The position numbers were made by a program, and so were the translations under genes. Below, piece after piece: positions 9,643 to 18,985 of a stretch of DNA of 64,000 nucleotides (its first letter is position 1; each line of letters starts with the position of its first letter). The notes under the pieces were generated by a model. It saw nothing but the letters and a program-made list of their open reading frames with translations, searched no databases and was not told the origin of the DNA. The DNA is from Dickeya dianthicola NCPPB 453 (GTDB taxonomy: Bacteria > Pseudomonadota > Gammaproteobacteria > Enterobacterales > Enterobacteriaceae): positions 2,122,962 to 2,186,961 of the forward strand of contig NZ_CM001841.1 of assembly GCF_000365305.1 (NCBI RefSeq), in the 5' to 3' direction.

Positions 9643-11103
9643 TTACAGCAGCGGGCTGAAAAAGTAAAACAGCCGCTCGACAATGCGCTGCCAATAGGGA
9701 CGTGTTAACCATTCTTTAGCGTTCAGCAGGCGTGAGCGGGACATGTAATCCTCCTGCACGCAGGCCAGATCGCCGCCAAACTCGTCGTCGTCAATCACCA
9801 GGGTGATTTCGAAGTTTAGCCACAGGCTGCGCATATCCAGATTGACTGTTCCCACCAAGCTGAGCTGGCCATCGACCATCAGGCTTTTAGTGTGCAGCAA
9901 CCCGCCTTCGAACTGATAAATCCTGACGCCTGCCGCCAGTAATTCGGCGAAAAAGGCTTTGCAGGCCCAGCCCACCATCATGGAGTCGTTTTTGTACGGC
10001 ACGATGACGCTGACTTCTACGCCGCGCTGCGCGGCGGTACAGATGGCGTGCTGCAGGTCGTCGCTGGGCACAAAATAGGGCGTGGTCATGATCAACTGAT
10101 GGCGGGCAGAATAAACGGCGGTCAGCAACGCCTGGTGGATCATATCCTCGGGGTAGCCGGGGCCGGAGGCAATAACCTGCACCGTATGACCGCGTTCTTG
10201 CTCAAACGGCATGATATTCACGTCGGGCGGCGGCGGCGGCAGGCGCTGGCCGGTTTCCATTTCCCAGTCGAGGCTATAGATAACGCCCATCGTGGTGGTT
10301 ACCGGGCCTTCGATGCGCACCATCAGGTCCACCCACTGGCCTACGCCGGAGTCCTGCTTGAAATAACGCGGGTCCACCATATTCATGCTGCCGGTATAGG
10401 CGATACGGTTGTCAATCAGGATCACCTTACGATGCTGGCGCAAATCCATTCTGCGCAGGAACGCGCGCAACAGATTCACCTGTAGCGCATCCACCACCGT
10501 GATGCCGGCGGCGCGCATCATTTCCGGATAGGTGCTGTGAAAGAACTGCACGCTGCCGGCCGAATCCAGCAGGATACGGCATTTGACCCCGCGCCTGGAT
10601 GCCGCCAGCAGGGCGGTCATCACCCGATCCACCAATCCGCCGGCCTGCCAGATATAGAACACCATTTCGATGTTATTGCGGGCCAGTTCGATGTCGCGGA
10701 TCAGCGTACTGATGGTGTCGTCGAATGAGGTCAACAACTGCAACTGATTACCCTTGATGCCGCCAATGCCCTGACGACGTTCGCACAGTTGAAACAACGA
10801 GCGCGCCACTTCGCTATTTTCAGTGGCGAAAATGCGGCGATATTCTTTCAGTTCACGGAGCCACTGCGCGGTAACCGGCCACATTTGCCGGGCGCGTTCC
10901 GCACGGCGTTTCCCCAGGTGCAGCTCGCCAAATAACAGATACGCGACGATCCCGACCAACGGCAGAATATAAATCACCAACAGCCAGGCCATAGCGGAAG
11001 GCACTGCACGCCTTTTCATCAGAATACGCAGCGTAATACTGGCAACGAGCAGCCAATAGCTGAAAACCAGTAATCCGCTCAGTACAGTATAAAATGCCGT
11101 CAT
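9643..11103 (-). CDS. cls: Cardiolipin synthase A
   Basis: Inner-membrane phospholipase D-type enzyme that condenses two phosphatidylglycerols into cardiolipin and glycerol. At 486 residues it equals E. coli ClsA. Two N-terminal helices (about residues 5-25 and 37-58) precede two HKD catalytic motifs: [18 protein letters not shown] near 221 and [18 protein letters not shown] near 402. Neighbours yciU and yciY are as in E. coli. Confidence 0.96.
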   Translation of the reverse strand: MTAFYTVLSGLLVFSYWLLVASITLRILMKRRAVPSAMAWLLVIYILPLVGIVAYLLFGELHLGKRRAERARQMWPVTAQWLRELKEYRRIFATENSEVARSLFQLCERRQGIGGIKGNQLQLLTSFDDTISTLIRDIELARNNIEMVFYIWQAGGLVDRVMTALLAASRRGVKCRILLDSAGSVQFFHSTYPEMMRAAGITVVDALQVNLLRAFLRRMDLRQHRKVILIDNRIAYTGSMNMVDPRYFKQDSGVGQWVDLMVRIEGPVTTTMGVIYSLDWEMETGQRLPPPPPDVNIMPFEQERGHTVQVIASGPGYPEDMIHQALLTAVYSARHQLIMTTPYFVPSDDLQHAICTAAQRGVEVSVIVPYKNDSMMVGWACKAFFAELLAAGVRIYQFEGGLLHTKSLMVDGQLSLVGTVNLDMRSLWLNFEITLVIDDDEFGGDLACVQEDYMSRSRLLNAKEWLTRPYWQRIVERLFYFFSPLL

Positions 11104-11245
11104 AGTAACAATGCACGGTTCCCTGCTGCGAAATGTTCACATATTCAAGTGTATGCAGAGTTCCCCAAAGGGGAAAGTCCTTTACTCTGAATACTATAGT
11201 GCATAAAAGGCCAGCGTGCAGATACGGGAAATCCTGTCGTATCGC

Positions 11246-11273
11246 TTGGCGGAGAATATCAGAGGACTATAAT
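11246..11273 (+). promoter_or_regulatory. Predicted sigma-70 promoter of yciY
   Basis: TTGGCG (11246-11251), a 16-bp spacer and a perfect TATAAT (11268-11273). Transcription would start near 11280, about 30 bases before the first of three tandem start regions. Confidence 0.6.
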
Positions 11274-11307
11274 GACCCGGTCCATCATGCTTATTACTGA
11301 GTCGTGT

Positions 11308-11350
11308 CATGAAACAAGAGTTGTGCCATGAAACAAGAGTCGAGCCATGA
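11308..11350 (+). repeat. Tandem 19-bp repeat carrying three start codons, one per reading frame
   Basis: CATGAAACAAGAGTTGTGC (11308-11326) and CATGAAACAAGAGTCGAGC (11327-11345) are followed by the yciY start CATGAAACGC. The ATGs at 11309, 11328 and 11347 fall in three different frames. The first opens a 13-codon frame whose TGA (11348-11350) overlaps the yciY ATG as ATGA; the second opens 12 codons ending at 11366 inside yciY. Each copy places AAGAG just ahead of the next ATG. Confidence 0.8.
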
Positions 11351-11523
11351 AACGCAGCCGCAATGAAGTCAGCCGTTGGCGTATGCAACGTCAGGTGCAG
11401 CGCCGTCGCAGCCGTTGGCTTGAAGCCCAGTCGCGCGGTTACCGTCATATCCACCACGCACGTTACCTGAGCCAGAAACAGCAGCGTCGCGCGTTATTGT
11501 ATGCGGTGGCTTACGAGTGGTAA
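11347..11523 (+). CDS. yciY: Small basic protein YciY
   Basis: A 58-residue, strongly basic protein of unknown function. It begins MKRSRNEVSRWRMQRQ, close to E. coli YciY (MKRSRTEVGRWRMQRQ), and is rich in arginine, with RQVQRRRSRWLEAQSR in the middle; the C-terminus diverges. Gene order (next to cls) also agrees. It has its own promoter-like sequence and terminator, and its start is the third of three tandem ATGs, which may couple its translation to an upstream 13-codon frame. Resemblance and context are good; function is not known. Confidence 0.82.
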   Translation: MKRSRNEVSRWRMQRQVQRRRSRWLEAQSRGYRHIHHARYLSQKQQRRALLYAVAYEW

Positions 11524-11542
11524 CCACCAGGTAGTCCGTGTC

Positions 11543-11576
11543 AGGCCCAACGGTCGTCAGATCGTTGGGCCTTTTT
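11543..11576 (+). terminator. Terminator of yciY
   Basis: 10-bp stem AGGCCCAACG / CGTTGGGCCT with loop GTCGTCAGAT, followed by TTTT. Confidence 0.88.
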
Positions 11577-11591
11577 GTTATCCCGCGGGGA

Positions 11592-13292
11592 TTACAGTGC
11601 CGGCGAGTGCTGCGGCAGAGCGACATAGCCATTGGCGACCGGAGTCAGCGAGGCGCGAGGCGCGTCAGGTTCGTCCGTCGCTTGCGTACCGGGTAGATGG
11701 AACAGGGATACCGACAAATTGAGCTGTTCGGTCTGCGTAAGCAACTGAAGGCAGGTGCGGGCAGAGGCTTCCACCTGCAAGGCATTCTGCTTCACCGTAT
11801 CGTTGAGTGAGCTGATGCGGTTGGTCACTTCATGGATACTCTGATTCTGTTGTTGCGAAATATCGGTGATCTCATTCAGGAATGTGCTGGTGCCTTTGGC
11901 CGCCTGAATGATTTCCTGCAGGCTGTCGTTGAGGTGACCGACCAGCCCGGCACCGGTAGCGACGCTGCTGTCCGATTCATGAATCAACGCATTGATGTTT
12001 TGGGCTGACTGACTACTCTGCGAAGCCAGCGTGCCCACCTCGCGGGCGACAACCGCGAAACCTTTGCCCATCTCGCCGGCCCGCGCTGCTTCAATGGCGG
12101 CATTGAGCGACAGGATATGCGTCTGAAACGCCACGTTTTCAATCATCGAGATGACTTCCGTCATTTCCTTGCTGCGACCGGAAATATTCTGCATCGCGTT
12201 TCTGACGTCGCTCATCATGGTTTCGCCCTGTTCGGCGATATGACTGGTTTCTTGTGCATGATGACTGGCTTGCTCGGTGTACTGGGCGTTCTGCTCCAGA
12301 TGCTGACTGATCTGGATGATGTGCTCGGTAGTGACTTTCAGTTCGGCGGACTGCCGATTGGCCTGCTCGGACAGCAGGCGGTTGTCGCTGGTGACATGGC
12401 TGACTTGCTGCATCATGGTTTCCATACCCTGGCGAACCTGGCTTATCAGCGCTACCAGACCGCTCTGCATCTGCACCACGCTGCTATTTAGCCGCGCGAT
12501 TTCACGGGCTGCACGCTTTTCTAGGCCGATGTCATGCGACAGATCGCCGGCTGCGATCAGCCGCAGGTGGTCGGTAATGCGCTTAAGCGGATGAACGATC
12601 ACCTTGTTTACGCCAATCCACACCACCAGCGAGATCGCCAGCAACAGCCCCAGAATGACGATAAACAGGGTGTGGGCGGCATCAAGATTATTCAGCAACT
12701 GCTGAGCATGCTGTCTCTGGCGGGTATCATTTTCCTGCAGGTACCGGGCGTATTTTTGGGTAAACAAGGTCTGATAGGCCTGAATGGGAACGGCAAAGAA
12801 AATATCGATTTCGTTAGTTTTTTTAATGCCTTGCGCCAGTTCAAGCAGCCCGTTGTACAGCTGTTGATAGCTACTTTTAAGATCGTTGAAGGCCGTGTCA
12901 TTGCGGACGGCGTCAGAAGAGTGCTCCAGTTTTTGATAATACGCCTGCGCGTGGGTTAACGACTCTTCCGCTTCGGCCATCAGGCTATTCCAACTGCCGA
13001 CCGACCCGGTTTCTTTGTCAAACATCAGATAAATGCCGGCGCGATTGAGTTTATCGCTGGCGTTCATCACTTCCATGCGGGCTTGATCCATCAATGCCTG
13101 TTGTTGGCGCAGGGCTTCGTTGGCGGCGCTGTCCTGGCGCACTTCAGTCATGGTTTTCGATATCATCCCTACGGACAACAGCTGCAGTAAGGAAAACAAC
13201 CCGATGATTAGCAGCAAACCGGAAAGAAAACTCAGGCGGTACTGACGCACTCTGCCCAGAAAACCGGCGCGTGACGGCGCGGATGTTGACAT
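11592..13292 (-). CDS. Methyl-accepting chemotaxis protein
   Basis: Transmembrane chemoreceptor that signals to CheA/CheW. In 566 residues: membrane helix at about 19-43, a periplasmic four-helix-bundle type sensor (45-205), second helix near 209-231 (ending LVVWIGV), HAMP domain (about 232-285) and the cytoplasmic signalling hairpin with its conserved tip [19 protein letters not shown] near 399-417. The C-terminus ends ALPQHSPAL, without the NWETF-type pentapeptide that tethers CheR in major receptors, so it is a minor, orphan receptor. ATG 13292 was chosen (preceded by AGAGAG); the frame is open to 13337. It takes the place of kch in the E. coli order. Ligand unknown. Confidence 0.93.
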   Translation of the reverse strand: MSTSAPSRAGFLGRVRQYRLSFLSGLLLIIGLFSLLQLLSVGMISKTMTEVRQDSAANEALRQQQALMDQARMEVMNASDKLNRAGIYLMFDKETGSVGSWNSLMAEAEESLTHAQAYYQKLEHSSDAVRNDTAFNDLKSSYQQLYNGLLELAQGIKKTNEIDIFFAVPIQAYQTLFTQKYARYLQENDTRQRQHAQQLLNNLDAAHTLFIVILGLLLAISLVVWIGVNKVIVHPLKRITDHLRLIAAGDLSHDIGLEKRAAREIARLNSSVVQMQSGLVALISQVRQGMETMMQQVSHVTSDNRLLSEQANRQSAELKVTTEHIIQISQHLEQNAQYTEQASHHAQETSHIAEQGETMMSDVRNAMQNISGRSKEMTEVISMIENVAFQTHILSLNAAIEAARAGEMGKGFAVVAREVGTLASQSSQSAQNINALIHESDSSVATGAGLVGHLNDSLQEIIQAAKGTSTFLNEITDISQQQNQSIHEVTNRISSLNDTVKQNALQVEASARTCLQLLTQTEQLNLSVSLFHLPGTQATDEPDAPRASLTPVANGYVALPQHSPAL

Positions 13293-13421
13293 GACAATCG
13301 ACTCTCTATAGATAAATTGTCGCCAACATAACATCATTAAATGACTAAAATATTTCAGATATTTAAGAGGGGAATAGAGGTTATGCTTGGTTAAAATGCC
13401 ATAGCCTCTATTTAATTTGGA

Positions 13422-13718
13422 TTAAAATGCTTTTCTGAATGGCTTGACGCTGACAGACTCGTAGACACCGGCGGCGACATAAGGATCTTCGTCTGCCCAA
13501 TGGCGAGCGTCGTCCAGCGATGGGAATTCAGCAATCACCGTAGAGCCGGTAAATCCGGCGGTGCCGGGGTCTTCACTGTCGATGGCCGGCAGCGGGCCCG
13601 CGGTTAACAGACGTCCTTGATCACGCAGTGTCTGCAGGCGGGCGAGATGAGCGGGTCGGGTGGCCAGGCGTTTTTCCAGCGAGCCGGGCACATCGGTGGC
13701 ATAAATCACATACAGCAT
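13422..13718 (-). CDS. yciI: YciI family protein
   Basis: Small cytoplasmic protein of the YciI/DGPF ferredoxin-like fold; function in enterobacteria is not established. Length 98 residues is identical to E. coli YciI, with the conserved MLYVIYA start, [22 protein letters not shown] and [10 protein letters not shown]. The conserved His in RPAHLARL and Asp in EDPYV belong to the putative active site of the fold. It lies beside tonB as in E. coli. Confidence 0.95.
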   Translation of the reverse strand: MLYVIYATDVPGSLEKRLATRPAHLARLQTLRDQGRLLTAGPLPAIDSEDPGTAGFTGSTVIAEFPSLDDARHWADEDPYVAAGVYESVSVKPFRKAF

Positions 13719-13871
13719 GGTAAACCTCGGTCTGTCAGACCATTGCGAGACGGAACCGCCATCATACGCGATGCTACCGACGGGACAATCCCTGTTACCC
13801 TCAGCCCGGTCTTACGATACTAAAAACGATGCGGTTGAGCCGTCCCGCGCGGGAATTGATCGGCTTCTATT

Positions 13872-13890
13872 GAATATGATTGTCATTTGC
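13872..13890 (+). promoter_or_regulatory. Fur box upstream of tonB
   Basis: GAATATGATTGTCATTTGC matches 13 of 19 bases of the Fur consensus GATAATGATAATCATTATC, with the core ATGAT..TCATT intact. It lies 36 bp before the tonB start, where iron-loaded Fur would repress transcription. Confidence 0.75.
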
Positions 13891-13926
13891 ATTTAAACTT
13901 GCGCAGTGAGAGGACATCATATAACT

Positions 13927-14679
13927 ATGCCGCAGAAAACATTTTTCCTGACCCGCCGATATTCATGGCCTATGTTGATTTCCGTGGGTTTTCATGGCGC
14001 ATTGATTGCCGGGTTGCTGTTTGCTTCATTTAATACATCAGTCAAGCTGCCGTCGGCGCCGCAACCGATCCAGGTCGTGATGGTCAATACCGCACCGGAG
14101 GAAGCCGCGCCAGCCCCGGCGGCCGCGCTTCAGCCGGAACCGGAAACCGTGCCGGAACCGACGCCGGAGCCGGAAGTTCAGCCTGAGCCGCCGCCGTTGC
14201 CAAAATCGGTTCCGGTCCCGTTGCCGGAGCCGAAACCTCAGCCCAAACCTAAGCCCAAACCGGAACCTAAACCCAAACCGGCGAAAAAGGTGGAACAACC
14301 GAAGGAAACGCCGCCTGAAACCGCGCCGCAGCCGACACCGTCTGCCAGCCAGACAGTCAGCCGTAACACAGCGCCGGTCAGCCAGGCGCCGGTCGCCAGC
14401 ACCCAGTCGGCGGGTCCGAGGCCGTTGAGCCGGGCTCAGCCGGAATACCCGGCTCGGGCGTTCGCCTTGCACATCGAAGGGCGGGTTAAGGTGCAGTTTG
14501 ATGTTGATGAATCAGGGCGGGTGGATAACGTTCGGGTGCTGTCGGCTGAGCCTAAGAGCATGTTTGAGCGGGATATCAAGCAGGCCATGCGTAAATGGCG
14601 TTATGAAGAGAGCAAACCGGGGAAAGATCTGGTGGTGACGATCATTTTCAGAATCAATGGCGGCGCAGCGATGGAGTAA
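13927..14679 (+). CDS. tonB: Energy transducer TonB
   Basis: Couples the inner-membrane proton motive force, through ExbB-ExbD, to outer-membrane receptors for siderophores and vitamin B12. The 250 residues show a short cytoplasmic start, membrane anchor (about 13-32, with the key S..H pair in [11 protein letters not shown]), a Pro-Glu then Pro-Lys rich spacer spanning the periplasm (about 60-135), and the C-terminal receptor-binding domain with [23 protein letters not shown] 13927 was preferred over GTG 13906 because it gives the normal N-terminus and follows AGAGGA. A Fur box lies upstream. Confidence 0.96.
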   Translation: MPQKTFFLTRRYSWPMLISVGFHGALIAGLLFASFNTSVKLPSAPQPIQVVMVNTAPEEAAPAPAAALQPEPETVPEPTPEPEVQPEPPPLPKSVPVPLPEPKPQPKPKPKPEPKPKPAKKVEQPKETPPETAPQPTPSASQTVSRNTAPVSQAPVASTQSAGPRPLSRAQPEYPARAFALHIEGRVKVQFDVDESGRVDNVRVLSAEPKSMFERDIKQAMRKWRYEESKPGKDLVVTIIFRINGGAAME

Positions 14680-14712
14680 ATCCGTCAGCTGCAGCCCGGT
14701 TGACGTTGAAAA

Positions 14713-14740
14713 ATTAAGGCACCGTTAGCGGTGCCTTAAT
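14713..14740. terminator. Bidirectional terminator between tonB and yciA
   Basis: Perfect 12-bp stem ATTAAGGCACCG / CGGTGCCTTAAT with loop TTAG, between two convergent genes. T-runs are short on both sides. Confidence 0.82.
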
Positions 14741-14749
14741 CATTTATCA

Positions 14750-15172
14750 TTATTGCTCCGGCTCGAAATGGCTTTTCCCTTCCGGCAATTCGCGCGGTCG
14801 GCCGTCTTCGTCCACGGCAACGTAAGTAAACAGCGCTTCGGTGGCGCGGTAGCGTTGGCCGATAGGGTCGGTCGATACCTTTTTCACCCACACTTCCACA
14901 TTAATAGTCATCGAACTGCGGCCGGTACGAACGCAACGGGCATAGCAGCAAACCACATCGCCGACGGCGACAGGTTTGAGAAACGTCATGCCGTCAACCC
15001 GAACGGTGACAACGCGGCCTTCGGCAATCTCTTTTGCCTGGATGGCGCCGCCGATATCCATCTGCGACATTAGCCAGCCGCCGAAAATATCGCCGTTGGC
15101 ATTGGTGTCCGCCGGCATGGCCAGCGTGCGCAGCACCAGTTCGCCGTGAGGTAATGTGTCTTGTTTGCTCAT
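14750..15172 (-). CDS. yciA: Acyl-CoA thioesterase YciA
   Basis: Hot-dog fold thioesterase that hydrolyses a wide range of acyl-CoAs. The 140 residues include the catalytic-loop sequence DTNANGDIFGGWLMSQMD with its conserved Asn and Asp, then the hot-dog strands up to GKSHFEPEQ. It is probably first transcribed from yciB or yciC upstream on the same strand; 51 bp separate it from yciB. Confidence 0.95.
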   Translation of the reverse strand: MSKQDTLPHGELVLRTLAMPADTNANGDIFGGWLMSQMDIGGAIQAKEIAEGRVVTVRVDGMTFLKPVAVGDVVCCYARCVRTGRSSMTINVEVWVKKVSTDPIGQRYRATEALFTYVAVDEDGRPRELPEGKSHFEPEQ

Positions 15173-15223
15173 AGGGTCAACGAATCCGCTTGTGAGTAGT
15201 CAATGTCAGCCTGTGTCGGGCGA

Positions 15224-15784
15224 TTATTTGTCGCTTTCGTTTTCCGTCTTTGCCGGCTCGGCCGGCAAGTGGCGGTAAATATAAACGCCGCACAGTAATG
15301 TAAATACCAGAGTCAGGCCGGTGAGGCCAAATACTTTAAAGTCAACCCAAACGCTTTGCGGCAGCCAGAAAGCAATATAAATATTAGTCAAACCGCACAG
15401 CAGGAAAAATACTGCCCACGAGATATTCAGTTTTGCCCACACCATTTCCGGCAGCGACAGGTCTTTGCCCAGCATGCGTTGAATCAGGATTTTCTTCATT
15501 ACAAACTGGCTGAACAGCAAGGCGATGGCGAACAGCATATAAATAATGGTCACTTTCCATTTGATGAACTGGTCGTTGTGGAATACCAGCGTCAGGGTGC
15601 CGAAGACGGCAACCATCAGGAATGTCAGCAGCATCATCTTTTCGATTTTGCGGTAAATAAACCAACTTAACAGCAACGCTGCCGCGGTTGCGGCAATCAA
15701 CGCCCCGGAGGCGACATAGATGTCATACAGTTTATAACAAGCAAAAAAAACAATAAGTGGAATAAAATCAATCAGTTGCTTCAT
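15224..15784 (-). CDS. yciB: Septation/cell-envelope membrane protein YciB
   Basis: Inner-membrane protein (formerly IspZ, intracellular septation protein A) linked in E. coli to cell elongation and division proteins. The 186 residues are almost all hydrophobic, with about five membrane segments, beginning [20 protein letters not shown]; the tail after residue 170 is charged and cytoplasmic. Conserved stretches such as [18 protein letters not shown] are present. Order yciA-yciB-yciC is kept. Confidence 0.95.
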   Translation of the reverse strand: MKQLIDFIPLIVFFACYKLYDIYVASGALIAATAAALLLSWFIYRKIEKMMLLTFLMVAVFGTLTLVFHNDQFIKWKVTIIYMLFAIALLFSQFVMKKILIQRMLGKDLSLPEMVWAKLNISWAVFFLLCGLTNIYIAFWLPQSVWVDFKVFGLTGLTLVFTLLCGVYIYRHLPAEPAKTENESDK

Positions 15785-15978
15785 TGTGTTAATCCGTCGC
15801 TTACCTGTGTGGGGCGGTGGTCCGCGTGTATCAAAAAAGGGTGAACTGTCTTTGAATTATTATCGCCGTTTGCGCGGTGCGATTCCCGATTTATCGTAAC
15901 AATTTGCAGAAAATTACGTTATGGCCGGTAGCGATAAAGGCGCGGCACCGGCGCTGCTCCGGAATAAGCGGTGTGAAG

Positions 15979-16731
15979 TCAGCCGCGTGCCAGCATGTAC
16001 AGGCGGAATACATAGACCAGCAGCATGGCGGAAAGCACGTTGCTGATACCGTTCAGAATCACGGCTATGGCGGTAGGCGACACCACCGGCAACCGGGTGA
16101 GCAACAGCAACAGCGCGACTTTGGCCAGCAGCCACAGTAGGACGGCCGGCGCAGTCTGGCGAAAATGGGCGAATGCCAGCTTGCTGCTGGCGCGCATGGA
16201 GGCAACCAGCCCGCGTTTTTCGATGACGGCGATCACCGGCGACAGGCTAAAAGCGATGGATAACAAAATGCCCGGCACCACGACCAATAACATGCCCAAC
16301 TGAATCAACAGGGTGCAACCCAGTATCAGAAAAAACAAGCGGGGTAACAGCGGCACCGAAGCGCCAATGGCGCGCAAGGCGCTGGTTTGATGACCGGCCG
16401 ACACCAGTTGGATTAGCATCAGGATGCCGCCGGTCAGCAGCGCGTTGCCCACCAGCGTGGCAAACGTGCCAGCGGCGGAAGCTTTCAGCAACACCATTTG
16501 TTGCTCAGGAGAAAGCTGCTGGATAATGTCGCTGATGCCAGGCTGTTCGATGGCGGACAGATCTACGTTACTGTTGCTGAGTAGTTGCAACTGATCGCTG
16601 CCGGGCGTAAAGACATGCCCGAGGACGACGGTGATCAACGACGTCAGCAGCGCCAGCATAAGAATGCTGAAAAACTGGTTACGCGTAAAATTCAAGGTGT
16701 CACGGTATAATCTGCTGGCCGTGATAGGCAT
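15979..16731 (-). CDS. yciC: Inner membrane protein YciC (UPF0259)
   Basis: Multi-pass membrane protein of unknown role. The 250-residue form starting at 16731 ([19 protein letters not shown], ribosome site GGAG) matches the E. coli N-terminus; the open frame continues upstream to 16818 but without resemblance. About six hydrophobic segments are seen, and the ending [11 protein letters not shown] is family-like. 194 bp separate it from yciB. Confidence 0.92.
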   Translation of the reverse strand: MPITASRLYRDTLNFTRNQFFSILMLALLTSLITVVLGHVFTPGSDQLQLLSNSNVDLSAIEQPGISDIIQQLSPEQQMVLLKASAAGTFATLVGNALLTGGILMLIQLVSAGHQTSALRAIGASVPLLPRLFFLILGCTLLIQLGMLLVVVPGILLSIAFSLSPVIAVIEKRGLVASMRASSKLAFAHFRQTAPAVLLWLLAKVALLLLLTRLPVVSPTAIAVILNGISNVLSAMLLVYVFRLYMLARG

Positions 16732-17083
16732 GAAAACTCCTTGGCAAAGGTTAGCAATAGGGCTTTTAGCAAAAAATATTATCCGGCCATTGTAACCCGT
16801 TCTGCTGTTCCGTGGCACCCCGGCGTGACGTTCTGCTGGTTATTCATGGCTCATGAACACGGCAACGGGAACGGTTCCTCCCCGTCATCAGCTTCCGACC
16901 AGTAAAAAGACACCCGAAAGTAACCGCAGCAGGCACCGCATTCCATACAAAGGGGGCGCGACCGCTCATGGTTGATTACCCACCCGCCTTACTCCATCGC
17001 CGTGAACGGAAGAATTTATGCCCGAATATCAGGTTGAGCAGCCCCTTTTGGTGCTGATGCATAATTCATCTTTTCTGGGCTTT
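16732..17083. other. yciC-ompW intergenic region, no gene seen
   Basis: About 350 bp between divergent genes without a credible coding sequence. The ompW-proximal end holds the FNR and palindromic sites listed separately. Confidence 0.45.
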
Positions 17084-17097
17084 TTGATCTGAATCAA
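17084..17097 (+). promoter_or_regulatory. Perfect FNR/CRP-family site upstream of ompW
   Basis: TTGATCTGAATCAA equals the FNR consensus TTGAT-N4-ATCAA. Its centre is about 150 bp before the ompW start. ompW is an FNR-regulated gene in E. coli, so oxygen control is likely here too. Confidence 0.8.
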
Positions 17098-17187
17098 TTC
17101 TTTGTTTTTTATGGAGTTGAGCTGATTTGATTGGTGTCGTTTTGTCGCAAAAATCCTGTCAGGATGTGATCTGGCTTCAAACAAAGC

Positions 17188-17207
17188 TACCCCCTAGTGG
17201 GTATAGT
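17188..17207 (+). promoter_or_regulatory. Palindrome overlapping a possible ompW -10 box
   Basis: TACCC (17188-17192) and GGGTA (17199-17203) flank CCTAGT, and the right arm runs into TATAGT (17202-17207), a -10-like hexamer. A C-tract palindrome flanked by TA resembles operators of the CsoR/RcnR/FrmR repressor family, but that link is speculative. Confidence 0.35.
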
Positions 17208-17242
17208 TCGCACGGATATTAACCTTACAAATGGAGTGGATA

Positions 17243-17875
17243 ATGAAAAAGGTTGCTTTATTGATGATAGCAGCGGCGATGATTCCTGTACTGGCAGAGG
17301 CTCATCAGGCTGGCGATGTGATCATACGTGCCGGAACAGCAACGGTACGCCCCAATGCGGGTTCTGATGACGTGCTGGGGCTGGGATCATTCAATGTGAA
17401 TAACAATACCCAGCTTGGTCTGACCTTTAGCTATATGGCGACGGACAACATCGGCGTTGAGCTACTGGCGGCGACGCCGTTTCAGCATAAAATTGGTGTA
17501 GGCGGTGTTGGGCAGATCGCCGAAGTGAAGCATTTGCCGCCAACACTGATGGCCCAGTATTATTTCGGGCAGAGCGCCGATAAACTGCGCCCTTATCTGG
17601 GGGTCGGCCTGAACTACACCACCTTCTTTGATGAGAAGTTTAACCAGACAGGTCAGAATGCTCAGTTAACCGATCTTAACCTGAAAAGCTCCTGGGGCGT
17701 TGCCGCACAAGCCGGTCTGGATTACAACCTGAATAAAGACTGGTTGTTAAATATGTCGGTATGGTGGATGGATATCGATACCACCGTGAAATTCAAAGCG
17801 GCAGGTCAGGATCAGAGCATCAAAACCCGTCTGGACCCTTGGGTATTCATGTTTGGTTTTGGTTACAAGTTCTGA
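17243..17875 (+). CDS. ompW: Outer membrane protein OmpW
   Basis: Eight-stranded beta-barrel in the outer membrane with a narrow hydrophobic channel; receptor for colicin S4 in E. coli and tied to adaptation to low oxygen. The 210 residues start with a signal peptide ending VLAEA at about residue 20. Family segments GSDDVLGLGSFNVNNNTQLG, AATPFQHKIG and the terminal FMFGFGYKF with C-terminal Phe are clear. ATG 17243 follows GGAGTGG. An FNR site lies upstream and a strong terminator downstream. Confidence 0.96.
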   Translation: MKKVALLMIAAAMIPVLAEAHQAGDVIIRAGTATVRPNAGSDDVLGLGSFNVNNNTQLGLTFSYMATDNIGVELLAATPFQHKIGVGGVGQIAEVKHLPPTLMAQYYFGQSADKLRPYLGVGLNYTTFFDEKFNQTGQNAQLTDLNLKSSWGVAAQAGLDYNLNKDWLLNMSVWWMDIDTTVKFKAAGQDQSIKTRLDPWVFMFGFGYKF

Positions 17876-17892
17876 TAAGAGCAGTAAAAAGC

Positions 17893-17924
17893 AAAAAAGG
17901 CGAAACCGGGGTTCCGCCTTTTTT
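17893..17924 (+). terminator. Terminator of ompW
   Basis: Stem AAAAAAGGCG / CGCCTTTTTT enclosing AAACCGGGGTTC, ending in six T. Confidence 0.88.
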
Positions 17925-17935
17925 GTTGCCTATAA

Positions 17936-17960
17936 GAACCCCCAGCCAGGCTGGGGGTTC
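17936..17960 (-). terminator. Hairpin downstream of the KdgM-like gene
   Basis: GAACCCCCAGCC and GGCTGGGGGTTC form a perfect 12-bp dyad around one base (effective loop about 5 nt), 24 bp after the porin gene on the minus strand. The T-run after it is weak; the adjacent ompW stem is also symmetric and may help end transcription from this side. Confidence 0.65.
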
Positions 17961-17983
17961 CGTTACAACCGTGATAACAGTTA

Positions 17984-18715
17984 TCAGAAGTTGTACAGCA
18001 CGCCGACACGGTAGCGAGTCTGACGTTCGTCAGTCGTTTTGGATGGGCCTTCAACATTGGCAACCTGAATATACGGGGTCCAGTTTTTGTCAATCTTGTA
18101 AGCCAGCTTCACGTCATGAGTGAGGTTGTCGTTATCATTGTCGTAAATATAACCAAAGTTGCCTGCTTTGGTATTTTTGTTGTATTCCAGCTCGTACTCA
18201 ACAGTGAAGTTGTCCAGGAATTTGTATCCCAGCACGCTGGTAATGGTATAGCCTTTCATATTCGTGGCTTCGGCAGGCGTCGCGGTATTGATGGTGCTGC
18301 TATAACGCTGGTAGAAAGGACGATAGCGCAGGGTGTAGTAAATATCGTCGGTAAAGTTTATGCCGCCTTTGATGTAAGGACGGTATTTATTACCTGTGTT
18401 ATCAGAAACCAGGTTGAAACCGGCTTCTGCATTAAACATTTTATTAAATTTATACAGATAGCTGGCAGTGACTTCAGTGCCGTTGCTGACCTGCTCGTCG
18501 TAGGGTTTGTTTGGCGTATTGTCATTGCTGGATTGTTTCCATTTCACTTCGGAAGACAGGCCAAACCCATTCTCAAAACGATGCGAAATCAGCAGGCGAT
18601 CCTGATGGTTTGCATTTTGTGTATCTTTCATTTCATGGCGATAGTCGAAAGTGACCGCCATCGAACTCATACTTACAACAGACGCTACCATCATCGTTAA
18701 AATTTTAAATTTCAT
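17984..18715 (-). CDS. KdgM-family oligogalacturonate-specific porin
   Basis: Outer-membrane channel for pectin-derived oligogalacturonates. The 243 residues begin with a signal peptide (MKFKILTMMVASVVSMSSMA, about 20 residues) and carry the family pattern FDYRHEM..., DRLLISHRFENGFGLSSEVK, VSNGTEVTASYLYKF and the terminal TDERQTRYRVGVLYNF with the C-terminal Phe. Dickeya dadantii has two such porins, KdgM and KdgN; this may be KdgN, but I cannot tell from sequence alone, so no symbol is given. ATG 18715 is preceded by GAGGG. It sits between ompW and trpA, where E. coli has yciGFE. Confidence 0.92.
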   Translation of the reverse strand: MKFKILTMMVASVVSMSSMAVTFDYRHEMKDTQNANHQDRLLISHRFENGFGLSSEVKWKQSSNDNTPNKPYDEQVSNGTEVTASYLYKFNKMFNAEAGFNLVSDNTGNKYRPYIKGGINFTDDIYYTLRYRPFYQRYSSTINTATPAEATNMKGYTITSVLGYKFLDNFTVEYELEYNKNTKAGNFGYIYDNDNDNLTHDVKLAYKIDKNWTPYIQVANVEGPSKTTDERQTRYRVGVLYNF

Positions 18716-18914
18716 TGTTATCACCCTCATCAGAGATAATTATTTTTGAAGTTTCTGCAATGGTGCCTGATTCGACACAAGTTCAATTCTATTCATTATT
18801 ATTTACAAATGTGTGAGCAAGATCGGCAAAACAAGAAAATGAAAAGCCATTTTATTGTGTGATGTGCGTCTATTTACATAGCAGGGAATCTATGCGTGTG
18901 GGAATAAAATCGGG

Positions 18915-18985
18915 TTTCAATGGAAGTTGAAATCAAAATTTCCAATTTGAAATTTTGTATTACATTTTTTTTGATTTTAAAATCA
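18915..18985. promoter_or_regulatory. Three adjacent palindromes in AT-rich DNA upstream of the KdgM-like gene
   Basis: TTTCAA-N6-TTGAAA (18915-18932), CAAAATTTC-N6-GAAATTTTG (18934-18957, perfect 9-bp arms) and TGATTTTAAAATCA (18972-18985, perfect) lie 200-270 bp before the porin start. Known kdgM/kdgN regulators include KdgR, PecS, OmpR and H-NS; none of these palindromes fits the KdgR box well, so the factor is open. Confidence 0.55.

Noticed and set aside
18715-18985. KdgR box before the KdgM-like gene
   Set aside because: The closest match, GAAA-N6-TTTC near 18929-18942, has the wrong spacing; not convincing enough to list.
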